47,074 nt of DNA from Vibrionaceae bacterium (GTDB lineage Bacteria; Pseudomonadota; Gammaproteobacteria; Enterobacterales; Vibrionaceae): positions 1-47,074 of the forward strand of contig JAAEZQ010000024.1 of NCBI GenBank assembly GCA_018222805.1, in the 5' to 3' direction. Shown here one piece after another: positions 9,531 to 18,404 of the stretch. Each line of letters starts with the position of its first letter. Positions within the stretch are counted from its first letter, which is position 1. Below the pieces are notes generated by a model, which saw only the letters and a list, made by a program, of their open reading frames with translations, had not been told where the DNA came from and did no database searches. The position numbers and the translations under genes were made by a program.

Positions 9531-11285
9531 TTATTTATAGTGGTGTTGTGCTAAATATGCTCGGGCATTTTCCAGCCCCATGTAACGTGCAAGTGTCTTT
9601 TCTGGCACTTTGCGTAAGTCCACCATAATCAATCCGTCTAGCGCGTTGTTAAAGGCAGGATCAACATTAAAGCAGACTAGTTTTCCATTTAAACTTAGGT
9701 ATTGACGCAACAACACAGGGACACCTTTTCCTTCGTCAATGCGAGCGATGACACGAGATAACAACTGCAAGTCGCCTAACGCGGTCAGCATGCTGGTGTT
9801 CCAGTTCAGGTTGGTTTCCGGCAGCGGGTTGGAGGGCGTAACATACTCTGCGCAGGTGCTTTCGTAGTGATGAAGTGTCATCGACTGAGCCAATAACTGA
9901 CGAGCGGTCTGGCTGTAGTCGTTACTTATGCTGACCGGGCCAAACAGGTGAGTGTACTCTGGGTTTCTATGTACGAACGTCGCAATGCCTTTCCAAAGCA
10001 GTAGTAGGGCACTCATGCTCTTTTGGTATTGTTCCGCAATCACCGAGCGCCCCATCTCAATCGATTTACCCATCTTGTCGAGAAAGCGCTGGTCATAGTT
10101 AAATAGGGTGCGAGAGTACAATCCTTCGACACCATGTTTGGCGAGTAATCTATCCACTAATCCCAGACGATAAGCGCCTACCATGCATTGATTTTCCCGA
10201 TCCCAGACAAATAGGTGCAGGTAATCATGATCGAAATGATCGATATCGATCGCTTGCCCTGTACCTTCACCAACCTGACGAAAGTTGTATTCACGTAGAC
10301 GACCGATTTCATGCAGTAGAGATGGGATCTGATAAGCGGATGAGCAGTAGACTTCAAACTCGCCACATTCAAGAAGTTTGGCCTCTTCAGGTAAGTTTTG
10401 TAGCTCATCGAGCAATTGGCTTATGGGTAATCCTGCCGCAATGGGCAGTAAATCATCCGTCAATGCGGTTTGCCCAGGAGTGCTGGGGTCACGGTTAAGC
10501 AGGTAGGTATTGAGCCTCAAATAATTGACCACCTGATCATCACTGAGGTTATTCAGTTCTTTAAATTTAATCGCCTGACCAAAAGATAGTTCAATTGTTT
10601 GAGCATTCTTATTAAGCAGCTCTCTACCCAGCATTAACGTTCGTAGCAAAGGATGGATTTTTCCGGCCATATAAAAGCGTTTAGAGTTTTGCCCGTTAAT
10701 AAATACGGGGACCGTCGTCGCTTTATTTTTACGAATTAACGTACTGACACTACGGCTCCATTCTTTGTCTTCTAGACGTTGTTGCTTTGGATCAACCAGT
10801 TGGGACACTTCACCCGCCGGGAAAACTAACAGCAATCCGCCGTTTGCTAGGTGTCTGTTCGCCGCCCGCAGTGCTTTCATGTTGGACTTTACCGCATCCT
10901 TACCTTCAAACACATCGACACCAATAAATAACTGGTCGAGTTCCGGGACGGTTTTAAGGTATTGATTCGCCAGGATTTGGATGTCATCTCGAACCATGAG
11001 CAGTAATTCAGCTAGTATGACGCCTTCGACACAGCCAAGAGGGTGGTTGGCAACAATGACAGTAGGACCTTGTTTGGGAACGGCATCGAGTGAGCCATGA
11101 GCAATTCGGTAATCGATACCTAAAATCGAGAGTGTGAAGCGTAAGAAGGTTTGAATATCTGCATTAACGGGTCTTTGCGCATAGAACTTATCGAGTTGGC
11201 TTAATCCCGTTGCCCATTCAGCGACGTTTTCACCAATGCCAAAAGGCGTTTTACGAGGGAGACGAAAAGGGGTAGTGCTATCCAT
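9531..11285 (-). CDS. olsF: bifunctional acyltransferase, OlsF-like (ornithine lipid synthesis)
   Basis: 584-residue two-domain acyltransferase. Residues about 60-280 resemble PlsC/OlsA lysophospholipid acyltransferases: IVANHPLGCVEG replaces the H-x4-D motif, and LLLVFPAGEVSQ is the second conserved block. Residues about 310-560 match the OlsB-type (GNAT-like, formerly hemolysin) N-acyltransferase: EVYCSSAYQIPSLLHEIGRLREYNFRQVGEGTGQ and YRLGLVDRLL with the EMGRSVI segment. Fusions of this order define OlsF, where the C-terminal half acylates ornithine and the N-terminal half adds the second acyl chain. The start at 11285 follows GAGG at good spacing, in preference to an ATG 18 nt upstream. 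The gene stands alone. Because OlsF is phosphate-regulated in other bacteria, a Pho box would be expected; only a weak one is seen. Confidence 0.8.
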   Translation of the reverse strand: MDSTTPFRLPRKTPFGIGENVAEWATGLSQLDKFYAQRPVNADIQTFLRFTLSILGIDYRIAHGSLDAVPKQGPTVIVANHPLGCVEGVILAELLLMVRDDIQILANQYLKTVPELDQLFIGVDVFEGKDAVKSNMKALRAANRHLANGGLLLVFPAGEVSQLVDPKQQRLEDKEWSRSVSTLIRKNKATTVPVFINGQNSKRFYMAGKIHPLLRTLMLGRELLNKNAQTIELSFGQAIKFKELNNLSDDQVVNYLRLNTYLLNRDPSTPGQTALTDDLLPIAAGLPISQLLDELQNLPEEAKLLECGEFEVYCSSAYQIPSLLHEIGRLREYNFRQVGEGTGQAIDIDHFDHDYLHLFVWDRENQCMVGAYRLGLVDRLLAKHGVEGLYSRTLFNYDQRFLDKMGKSIEMGRSVIAEQYQKSMSALLLLWKGIATFVHRNPEYTHLFGPVSISNDYSQTARQLLAQSMTLHHYESTCAEYVTPSNPLPETNLNWNTSMLTALGDLQLLSRVIARIDEGKGVPVLLRQYLSLNGKLVCFNVDPAFNNALDGLIMVDLRKVPEKTLARYMGLENARAYLAQHHYK

Positions 11286-11364
11286 ATTTACCTCAGCGTG
11301 CAAGTTGCTAACTGGATAGTAGGAATTGCAGATGACAGTTCAGCGGCAAAACAGTGAGTCTTTA

Positions 11365-11382
11365 GTTACAAAAGGGTGACGG
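11365..11382 (-). promoter_or_regulatory. weak PHO-box-like sequence upstream of olsF
   Basis: On the minus strand CCGTCAC-CCTT-TTGTAAC resembles the tandem CTGTCAT-N4-CTGTCAT Pho box (5 of 7 and 4 of 7). A single exact CTGTCAT half lies nearer the gene at 11332-11338. This is only suggestive. Confidence 0.25.
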
Positions 11383-11517
11383 TTTATTGAATGGCAAGGT
11401 GAGATTAAGAAAGAGTCGATCTTGGTGTGGATATACAAGATTTGATGACTCGCCTTAGCCGAGCGGCGAAGAGGTTGGCAGAGCTTTCAACAAATTAATG
11501 ATCGACTGAGCAAAAAT

Positions 11518-11545
11518 AAAAGCCGCTCACAGGTGTGAGCGGCTT
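11518..11545 (-). terminator. intrinsic terminator of the DUF4382 lipoprotein gene
   Basis: A 13-bp stem, AAAGCCGCTCACA paired with TGTGAGCGGCTTT, encloses only 2 nt. It is followed on the minus strand by TATTTTTG, 22 bp after the stop codon. Confidence 0.8.
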
Positions 11546-11566
11546 TCTCTAATCTATTGAGGAGGT

Positions 11567-12616
11567 TTACAGAATCGGGTAGATGTCTTGTTCTGTATGT
11601 TCACCCTCTACTACTTCTACTGGCGTATAGTGCTGGTACATTAAGAAACCGTCGTCAGAAGTTTCATGGCTATCCGGACTGTCAATGTACGCAGTGCATG
11701 TGTAACCGATAGTGTAAGTACCTGGGCCGATATAACCAAATTCATAGCTGTATGTCACTTCACCCAGCTCATCCTGAGTCTCGTTCACATCCGCAATAGC
11801 TACTGGAGTGTTAAATGGTGCAGGTGCGCCTAGATCACCCATCGTGGTTCTATCCAACTCTCCCGCATATAAATAAACAGAGTGTACAGCTGGAACATCG
11901 TTAATTGCGTTCCAATCTACGCTATCTGACACACATGCGTTGTATTGTACTGAGCTGACTGTTCCACCAATATGGCCAGCCTCAGATGCGTTAACTAAGC
12001 TCACCGCATTCGAGTTCATGTTCATGTGATCCTGACCTGTTGGATCTGCCAGACCTTTACGTAAATCAAACTCAACCACGTAGCTGTTATGACCAGTGTG
12101 TACTTTTACGTATTGACCTTTCTGGGAGAACTTCAAGCGGCCTTGATCGCTGGTGTCTGGCTTCGCGCCATAACAGCTACCACGACTGTTAACGACTAAG
12201 CCTTTCACTGTACCGTCAGTTTTTTCGACGTAAGAAAGCGTCGTGTCGTTAAGCTGTCTGCCATCTTTTGCGTACAAGCACATAGCATAGTCGCCCGGAG
12301 CAATAGTTTGCTCGCTAATGATGGTTTCTGCGTTACTGCCTCGATACTGCATCAAATCTACTTGACGCAATGTACCGTTGTCGCTGACGTTCATAATAAT
12401 ATGGTCGCCAGTTTGTTCTCCTGTTTCAGGATCGAACGGAACTAACACGACATCTTCAAAAGCTAAAACGACTTTTTTTGCTTCATCGACAGGAGCATCT
12501 GAAACTGCAAGAGAAAAAGTTGCTGCTTCTGTATCGGATGAAGAGTCACCGCCATTACAGCCAGTCAGTAAAAGACCACCTGAAATCGCGAGGATAGGGT
12601 AGGTGTATTTTTTCAT
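11567..12616 (-). CDS. DUF4382 domain lipoprotein
   Basis: 349-residue predicted lipoprotein. A signal peptide MKKYTYPILAISGGLLL is followed by the lipobox LTGC (Cys20), then an acidic Ser/Asp linker. Residues about 30-190 match DUF4382, including FSLAVSDAPVDEAKKVVLAFEDVVLVP, RQVDLMQYRGSNAETI and PGDYAMCLY. This is a beta-sandwich-like domain found in surface or periplasmic lipoproteins of marine bacteria; its function is not known. The C-terminal third looks like another beta-rich domain (GPGTYTIGYTCTAY). The start at 12616 has AGAGGAAAT just upstream and gives a clean signal peptide. Monocistronic with its own terminator. Confidence 0.85.
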   Translation of the reverse strand: MKKYTYPILAISGGLLLTGCNGGDSSSDTEAATFSLAVSDAPVDEAKKVVLAFEDVVLVPFDPETGEQTGDHIIMNVSDNGTLRQVDLMQYRGSNAETIISEQTIAPGDYAMCLYAKDGRQLNDTTLSYVEKTDGTVKGLVVNSRGSCYGAKPDTSDQGRLKFSQKGQYVKVHTGHNSYVVEFDLRKGLADPTGQDHMNMNSNAVSLVNASEAGHIGGTVSSVQYNACVSDSVDWNAINDVPAVHSVYLYAGELDRTTMGDLGAPAPFNTPVAIADVNETQDELGEVTYSYEFGYIGPGTYTIGYTCTAYIDSPDSHETSDDGFLMYQHYTPVEVVEGEHTEQDIYPIL

Positions 12617-12979
12617 ATTTCCTCTTTCGTTCACATTGCTGATAAAACTAAAGTTTAGTCTTAAAAACGAGAAAGAATGTCATCAGAGAGTGATAAGAGG
12701 GTAAATTATCAACGCCATTTCGAAGTCGAATTGGAGGATTCATTGTGGGGGATCGAACGCTCTCCCACAGGGGACTGCATTCTGTTCATTTTCTTTAATT
12801 ATTATTCACTAATTACAATAAATCTTCATAACTCAACTCAATCCATCGCAATGCTGTTTTTTTGACGGATTAAATTTAAATGAAAGAAAAAACTCATATT
12901 TTTTAAATATATTGTGCAACTATAGGATTGCAACAAAAACTCAACTATATTCCGAAATGTATGAAGATTAGGAGTACGT
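12617..12979. other. AT-rich intergenic region
   Basis: No convincing gene on either strand. The right half is strongly AT-rich and should hold the promoter of the EAL gene. AGGAG at 12970-12974 is a good ribosome-binding site for the ATG at 12980. Confidence 0.5.
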
Positions 12980-13732
12980 ATGTTTACTGTTGAATATTCA
13001 ACGTGTGGTGGCATTACAATAAGCAAAAAATCTAGCTATGTAAACCTAGAGTTTTTATTACAGCCAATATACCTCCCTAAATCTGGAGAAACTAACTATT
13101 TCGAATGCCTATCAAGAGTAATCAACGATTCTGGTGAGACATTAAATAGCGAATCTTTCTTTGATAATATTGATGATGAATTCATTAAGACTGTTTTTTT
13201 ATTACAGATGGAGTATTTTTGTAATATAAGAACTTCGAAAGGGATTTTTTTAAATTTAACTCTTTCTGCACTAGAAGATGATGATTTTGTTGAGAGAGTT
13301 ATAAATAACAACATATACGGTAAGTTTCATATAGAAATAAGTGAAATAAGAACTTCTATTAAATGCAGTAAAGTGTTAAAGAATATAAGACGACTTCAAA
13401 AAATAGGTATGTTAATTATTCTTGATGACTATTATCAAGATAACATAGCTGCTCATTTGTCTTTAGGAGTGATTGAATGGGATTATATTAAAATAGATAG
13501 ATCATTTTTATTATACAACACTGGCAATGATGATTGTTTAAAGTCTCTTATTTTTGTTTTAAGGCCTTATTGTAAACATGGATTGATAATAGAAGGGGTA
13601 GAGACGTACTTTCAGAATGAATTTCTTAGAAAGTATAATGTATTGGCTCAAGGTTATTTTTATTCTAGACCCAAGAAAGTACTTAGAGAAAAATTTTATC
13701 ATCAAAATTTAGAGTTAGTGGATAATGATTAA
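12980..13732 (+). CDS. EAL-domain protein (putative c-di-GMP phosphodiesterase, ECL variant)
   Basis: 250-residue stand-alone EAL domain with no sensor or membrane segment. The signature glutamate is in ECLSR (residues 42-46) instead of EALLR. The other residues expected to bind metal and substrate are present: N92 in FLNLTLSAL, E122 in IEISE, D149-D150 in ILDDYY (usually DDFG), K171 in YIKIDRS, E205 and E208 in IIEGVET, and Q224 in AQGYFYSRP. It could therefore still hydrolyse c-di-GMP, although loop 6 departs from DFG. The gene is markedly AT-richer than the core genes nearby and sits next to an AraC regulator of similar composition, which suggests the pair was acquired. A role in switching motility or attachment is inference. 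Confidence 0.8.
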   Translation: MFTVEYSTCGGITISKKSSYVNLEFLLQPIYLPKSGETNYFECLSRVINDSGETLNSESFFDNIDDEFIKTVFLLQMEYFCNIRTSKGIFLNLTLSALEDDDFVERVINNNIYGKFHIEISEIRTSIKCSKVLKNIRRLQKIGMLIILDDYYQDNIAAHLSLGVIEWDYIKIDRSFLLYNTGNDDCLKSLIFVLRPYCKHGLIIEGVETYFQNEFLRKYNVLAQGYFYSRPKKVLREKFYHQNLELVDND

Positions 13733-13992
13733 ATGAAAAAACGCATCACTAACACTTTCGTAACATGGGTAGGTTGTGATAATTTATCAATAAAGTATAA
13801 ATAATAACCATTAGAAACCAATTGCTTGCTAAAATTGTTTATATATGACTGTTGTTTCTCTACACAAAAGTATGTAAACTCTAATTTGCTGTATGCTAAT
13901 GAATGTCGGCTCTTTTTCTATCACATTTTACTGGGTATTCTTTAGCAGCAAATAACTAATAAAAAAAGAAATTAAAGATATCAGGAATAGAA

Positions 13993-14709
13993 ATGATTAG
14001 GAAAAGAGTGATAAATCTTAGTCATAAAATTGAAGGTTCTATATTTACTCGCAATAGCCATGTTATAAGTATAAATGGTGAGGGGATAATCTCCTATAAT
14101 GGAGCGGTTAAAAAAGTAAATCCTAATGAAGCTGTGTTTATCCCTCCCAATTTATTAGTGAGATTTTCATTAAGAACAATATCTAGAAGTAATTTAATAT
14201 TAAGTGCTTATCGTGTTTCTGGAATGAGGTTATCTTGTCGGCAAGAAAAAACAATTAGTTTAATCAATGCCTATATAGAGATCAATATACTAGACTTGAA
14301 AAATAAGAACACACTAATAGAGTTAATTAACTTAAAATTAGAGAAAATAAAGAATAACAAAGTTCTATGTAACTATGAACCTTTAGAAAAAAAGATTAAT
14401 GAAATTGTAAATAAGGACTTAAAAAGAAAATGGTCTTTAGAAGATATCTGTAGTCTCACATACACCTCTAAATCTACCCTCACTAGAAAACTCAAGAAAA
14501 GCCAAACAAGTATGGGGCAAATAATTTCAAATGCTCGGCTAGAGCATGCCACAGTACTCATAACCAATACTAACTTAAGTGTAGATGAGATTTCTATGCA
14601 GTCTGGTTTTAATAGCACCTCTTATTTTTGTAAAAAGTTTAAAGAAACTCATGGGTTTAGTCCTAGGCAATTCCGAAAGATATTAGCCATAAATAGAGAG
14701 CAACTGTAG
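13993..14709 (+). CDS. AraC/XylS-family transcriptional regulator
   Basis: 238 residues. The C-terminal about 100 residues contain the double HTH: WSLEDICSLTYTSKSTLTRKLKKSQTSMGQIISNARLEHA, then the second helix pair and the family signature TNLSVDEISMQSGFNSTSYFCKKFKETHGFSPRQFRK. The N-terminal part (SHVISINGEGIISYNG, VNPNEAVFIPPNLLVRFSL) resembles the cupin-like arm of virulence-type AraC regulators. AT-rich, Lys/Ile/Asn-rich coding, like the EAL gene 260 bp upstream. The target is unknown; the neighbours are the best guess. The 260-bp gap before it (13733-13992) holds no gene that I can see. Confidence 0.88.
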   Translation: MIRKRVINLSHKIEGSIFTRNSHVISINGEGIISYNGAVKKVNPNEAVFIPPNLLVRFSLRTISRSNLILSAYRVSGMRLSCRQEKTISLINAYIEINILDLKNKNTLIELINLKLEKIKNNKVLCNYEPLEKKINEIVNKDLKRKWSLEDICSLTYTSKSTLTRKLKKSQTSMGQIISNARLEHATVLITNTNLSVDEISMQSGFNSTSYFCKKFKETHGFSPRQFRKILAINREQL

Positions 14710-15090
14710 GGGATGATTTTTTTAGGGTTAATGATTTATAGCATAGAGATTTAATGATCTTGAGGATGGCTATTGAGACTAAAGCTTGCCCCATGAGCCT
14801 CAACAATGTGAATTTTTGATAATTATAAAGTCATTTACCGTGATTAAACATCATGAAAGACAAGTTAATTTCCCCTATTAAATAAGATAAAGTTTTACTC
14901 CGGCTCATAAGAATAGAAAAGTAGTGCGCTGAAGCTCATCTAGATCACTTTTACTGATACTTCTAACTTTTAGGCGAATTTTTTAGGGTTACGTACTGAT
15001 CTAAGTTAAGGCTAAATTGACTACAATCAACCTAAGATCACGTTTAGAGGAGTATGTTTATCTGACGTACTGCTAGAAGGATTTAGTGCC
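14710..15090. other. intergenic region without an identified gene
   Basis: AT-rich sequence. The last 80 bp contain TACAAT (about 15018) and an AAGGA ribosome-binding site ahead of the next gene. Only very short frames occur. Confidence 0.4.
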
Positions 15091-15381
15091 ATGATATATA
15101 AATATTTCTTACGTGAGTTTTTGGGATTAATTATAGTGGTCTGTATTGTTTTTGGTGTGGTGGGTGTCATGTTAGATCTTTTTGCCCTGACAGCATTTTT
15201 TGAGCATCAAGATTCTATTGCTCATGTATTTTTCCATGAGTCGTTATATTTTGTTTTTTTCTTCATCCCGCCATATTTTCTCTGGAAACTTATCAATCGC
15301 CCTGATTTAGTATTAGCGACTCAAAAGTACTTAGCAGCAAGGTTAGAAGCTGAGCGTCGTGAAAGCGTCAATAATATGTAG
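15091..15381 (+). CDS. small membrane protein, unknown function
   Basis: 96 residues with two strongly hydrophobic segments, about residues 10-35 (LGLIIVVCIVFGVVGVMLDLF) and 47-65 (FFHESLYFVFFFIPPYFLW). The C-terminal tail is charged (ATQKYLAARLEAERRES). It is probably an inner-membrane protein with both ends in the cytoplasm. AAGGA lies 10 nt before the ATG. It converges on metQ with a shared terminator. No family recognised. Confidence 0.6.
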   Translation: MIYKYFLREFLGLIIVVCIVFGVVGVMLDLFALTAFFEHQDSIAHVFFHESLYFVFFFIPPYFLWKLINRPDLVLATQKYLAARLEAERRESVNNM

Positions 15382-15422
15382 CCTAGCTCATCGAGTTCCC
15401 AGAGAGTAAGGTTTAAAAGCAC

Positions 15423-15457
15423 AAAGGCTCATGGATAATATCTCCACGAGCCTTTCT
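15423..15457. terminator. bidirectional terminator between convergent genes
   Basis: AAAGGCTC and GAGCCTTT form an 8-bp stem around a 17-nt loop, placed between the convergent membrane-protein and metQ genes. Confidence 0.55.
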
Positions 15458-15501
15458 CAAATACGTAGTTTAAAATTCTATCGCATACATCTATTCCTAG
15501 G

Positions 15502-16305
15502 TTAGAACGCAGGTTCAATAGTCCCTCTAAATGTTTCTTCCAAGTAGTCACGAATTTCCTGAGACTGGTAGATAGAAACAAACTTTTTGTACTCTTCTTT
15601 GTTTTTATCTGCTTCGCGTGTTGCGATAACCATAACCGCCAGAGGCGCCTCTTTAGACTCTAAATAGATGCCTTGTTTTTTGGGATCAAGGCCTGACGAC
15701 ATCACGTAGTTCATGGTAATCGCTGCTGCATCCACATCGTCTAACGTTCTTGGCAGTTGAGCAGCATCGACTTCAACGAACTGAAATTTCTTTGGATTCT
15801 CCGTAATGTCTGTCAATGCTGCTTTATGTCCTACACTTTGTTTCAATGTAATCAAACCCGCGTCAGAAAGCAGGAGTAGACCGCGACCACCGTTAGTTGG
15901 ATCATTAGGGATAGCGATGCGCGCATTCTCAGGAAGATCCTCAAGAGACCTGAACTTGTTTGAGTAAATCCCCATACGCATCAGAATCGATTGGCCAATA
16001 GAAACCAGATGCGCATTGTGGCTACTGTTAAAATTATCTAGAAATGGTTGGTGTTGATAGCTGTTGATGTCGATGCTGCCGTCACTCAACGCCGCATTTG
16101 GTGTTACATAATCGGAAAACTCGATCACTTCGACTTTAAGTCCTTGTTTAGCTGCTTCTTTGGCAACGGCTTCGACAACTTGTGCATGAGGGCCAACTGT
16201 TGCGCCGATCTTGATGGCTGAGTCTTCTTTTTTTCCACAGGCTGTCAAGCTGAATGCTGCTATGAGAATGCAAATTAACCGTTTAATTTTACTAATATTT
16301 TTCAT
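15502..16305 (-). CDS. metQ: MetQ/NlpA-family substrate-binding lipoprotein
   Basis: 267-residue ABC-importer binding protein of the methionine (MetQ/NlpA) family. The signal peptide ends in the lipobox LTAC (Cys23). The mature part has IKIGATVGPHAQVVEAV, the ligand-region segments SDYVTPNAALSDGSIDINSYQHQPFLD and IAIPNDPTNGGRGLLLL, then DDVDAAAITMNYV. It would capture methionine (possibly D-methionine) in the periplasm. No metN or metI lies nearby, so it must use an importer encoded elsewhere or act as an extra NlpA-like receptor. Two MetJ-like boxes upstream support a methionine role. Confidence 0.88.
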   Translation of the reverse strand: MKNISKIKRLICILIAAFSLTACGKKEDSAIKIGATVGPHAQVVEAVAKEAAKQGLKVEVIEFSDYVTPNAALSDGSIDINSYQHQPFLDNFNSSHNAHLVSIGQSILMRMGIYSNKFRSLEDLPENARIAIPNDPTNGGRGLLLLSDAGLITLKQSVGHKAALTDITENPKKFQFVEVDAAQLPRTLDDVDAAAITMNYVMSSGLDPKKQGIYLESKEAPLAVMVIATREADKNKEEYKKFVSIYQSQEIRDYLEETFRGTIEPAF

Positions 16306-16327
16306 AATAATTCCATTTATTTGGTTT

Positions 16328-16343
16328 GGACGTCTATACGGCT
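16328..16343. promoter_or_regulatory. tandem MetJ-like boxes upstream of metQ
   Basis: Two adjacent octets, GGACGTCT (7 of 8 to the met box AGACGTCT) and ATACGGCT (6 of 8), lie 23-38 bp upstream of the metQ start. Tandem met boxes are the established MetJ target, so repression by MetJ and S-adenosylmethionine is likely. Confidence 0.55.
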
Positions 16344-16699
16344 AATCTAGCATAATAATAAAAACCGTCAATGCTTGATCGTTAAGTTATCTTCTAACGT
16401 ATCCCGCCTTTAGGACGGCATCGATACAGACTGATTGAGTGATAGCCCCAAACTGTACAAGCAAGTCTGACGAAAGGAGTACTGAAACATAGTTTTCCTG
16501 CTAGTCCCCGCCAGCCGCCAGCTCCATGCACACCTTCCCACCAGTAAAATTTATTATCTAATTTTTGTGTTGAACACGTACATAGCGCCCAACTGATTAG
16601 TTTTCTGTCTTTAAAGAGCTGATGAGTATAGTTAGCCCACCCATAGATTTTGTGTATAAAACAAAGGAAACCAATTCAATTTATTATGCATTAATGCCC

Positions 16700-16726
16700 T
16701 AAGGTGTTTGTGGTTTTGGTCGATAC
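16700..16726 (+). promoter_or_regulatory. sigma-28 (FliA)-like promoter of the orphan flagellin
   Basis: TAAGGTGT (16700-16707) is followed by exactly 11 nt and then GTCGATAC (16719-16726). The FliA consensus is TAAAGTTT-N11-GCCGATAA, so each half matches 6 of 8 with correct spacing. The start of transcription would be near 16735. The remainder of the 480-bp gap 16306-16785 holds no gene. Confidence 0.55.
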
Positions 16727-16785
16727 ACAAAATGAGACTTTAGTTCCATAATTTTTAGTAGTAATAATGGAAAGGAGGGCCATGT

Positions 16786-17919
16786 GTGACATTGAGCCTA
16801 CACAACAACACCGCTGCTTTGGCAACACGACGTCACGTTGCGATTGCTTCTGATGATTTTAATTCTTCAATACTTAAACTTTCTTCGGGAAAAAAGATAA
16901 ATAGTGCTAAAGATGATGCTGCTGGTTTACAAATTGCGAATCGATTACATGTACAAACTCGAGGGTTAGATGTCGCAGCTAAGAATGTCAATGACGGAGT
17001 GGCCATAGTCCAGACTGCTGAGGGGTCTATGAAAGAAATATCTAGTATTCTGCAAGATATGAGAGACCATTCATTACAAGCGGCTAATGGAGCAAACTCA
17101 ATAGCTGATAGGCAAGCTATTCAAAAAAATATCCAGGCTTTAAAGGATGAGCTTCATAGTATTGCTAGCTCAGCTAACTTTGCGGGCATTAACTTGCTCG
17201 ATGGCACATTTGGTAAGAAACCACTTCAAATTGGTTCCAATAATGAAACGATCTTACTGGAACTAAAGGATATGCGTACCTGCGCTTCATCGATGGGTGG
17301 AAAGATATTTATTGCACAAGAAGGCAAAGGTGCAGACTGGGTTGTCGAGGAGGATAGTCACGAGTTCATTATTGATTTCATCGATAGCACAGGGAACGAT
17401 GTGAGCATCAATATCGAAGCTAAGATTGGAGATGATATTGAAGAACTTGCAACTTATATCAACGGACAGCAAGAGTTTGTTACAGCATCGGTATCCGGTA
17501 GTGGTGAGTTACAAATGTTTGTTGGTTCTGCTGTTGCAGAAGATGAGGTTTGTTTTTCTGGGTGCCTGGCTAGAGAATTGGACTTCGACAACGGCCGTCA
17601 GGCGATTGTTGAAGACATTGATGTGACAAGTATAGGAGGAGCCCAGGAAGCTGTCGCTGTCATTGATTCTGCATTGAGTTATGTGGATGGACATCAAGCT
17701 GATATGGGGGCACTTCAGAATCGATTTGATCGCATGCTCTCTAATTTAACTAACATGCATGAAAATATCAGTGCATCGAAAGGAAGCCGTACCGATACAG
17801 ATTTCGCAAAAGAAACAACTGAAATGACTCGAGCTAAAATTCTTCAACAATCTTCATCATCTATGTTGGCTCAAGCCAGATTGATTCCCAATGCAGCTTT
17901 GAACCTGCTGAATGAATAG
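16786..17919 (+). CDS. orphan flagellin
   Basis: 377-residue flagellin, the usual length in Vibrio. Residues about 1-145 form the D0/D1 N-terminus (LSSGKKINSAKDDAAGLQIANRL, GLDVAAKNVNDGVAIVQTAEGSM, INLLDGTFG). The variable middle spans about 160-280. The C-terminal D1/D0 follows (MGALQNRFDRMLSNL to LIPNAALNLLNE). The start is GTG at 16786, behind a strong AAAGGAGG. No other flagellar gene lies near, so it is a stray copy rather than part of a flaABC-type cluster. Three cysteines in the variable region (C166, C256, C260) are very unusual for an exported flagellin. The N-terminal residues also depart from the normal INVNTNVSA pattern. It could be a minor filament subunit or a drifting copy. Confidence 0.88.
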   Translation: MTLSLHNNTAALATRRHVAIASDDFNSSILKLSSGKKINSAKDDAAGLQIANRLHVQTRGLDVAAKNVNDGVAIVQTAEGSMKEISSILQDMRDHSLQAANGANSIADRQAIQKNIQALKDELHSIASSANFAGINLLDGTFGKKPLQIGSNNETILLELKDMRTCASSMGGKIFIAQEGKGADWVVEEDSHEFIIDFIDSTGNDVSINIEAKIGDDIEELATYINGQQEFVTASVSGSGELQMFVGSAVAEDEVCFSGCLARELDFDNGRQAIVEDIDVTSIGGAQEAVAVIDSALSYVDGHQADMGALQNRFDRMLSNLTNMHENISASKGSRTDTDFAKETTEMTRAKILQQSSSSMLAQARLIPNAALNLLNE

Positions 17920-18147
17920 TGTGACTTTATGTCTGTATCTCAATTACTGCCTATGTGATTGTAATACATGTTAGGGGTTTATTAATGCGAACCAATACTA
18001 AGCAATTATTTAGTCATCTGGTGCGATTTGATGATAACTAAATGACTGGTACTAGTATAAGGCGGGTAGACTACTTACCGGGTAATGTTTAAGACCGGAC
18101 CAGAAAAGATAAAGGCCCGTAGATTTCTCTACGAGCCTTCTGGAATA
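17920..18147. other. left border zone of the island
   Basis: No gene. From about 18070 the sequence begins to match the outer part of the 0.9-kb arms found further right, including the hairpin AAGGC-x2-GTAGA / TCTAC-x-GAGCCTT (18113-18140). That hairpin looks like a tRNA-gene terminator. Confidence 0.45.
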
Positions 18148-18192
18148 TGGTGGCCCCTCTCAGACTTGAACTGCGGACCAATCGATTATGAG
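18148..18192 (-). repeat. tRNA-Ile 3'-end remnant, att site 1
   Basis: 45 nt equal to the 3' part of the tRNA-Ile(CAU) gene (CCA end to anticodon loop), same orientation as the intact gene at 39992-40067. Its T-stem carries a mismatch, so it is decaying. It is followed by a flank (cgaagg) shared only with att copy 2. This is the leftmost remnant and marks the probable left end of the compound island. Confidence 0.85.
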
Positions 18193-18404
18193 CGAAGGCC
18201 TGTTCGCATACTCTGCAGCGGACTTCCCCACTAAAATCACCACGTATCGCCCCCACAAAACCTCATCACCCTAATATTCACATTACTACGCTGACATTGA
18301 TGACGCGCAGGTGTGGCTTGAATTTTACGACGACGCCGACAACAACTTGCGTGAGAATTTATGTGGTGGAATGTTGGAGGTGTAAGGGCTGGGAGGATGT
18401 TTCT

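Noticed and set aside
12677..12865. 62-residue plus-strand frame before the EAL gene
   Set aside because: AT-rich, no Shine-Dalgarno, and ends in low-complexity Phe/Tyr/Ile sequence; probably chance.
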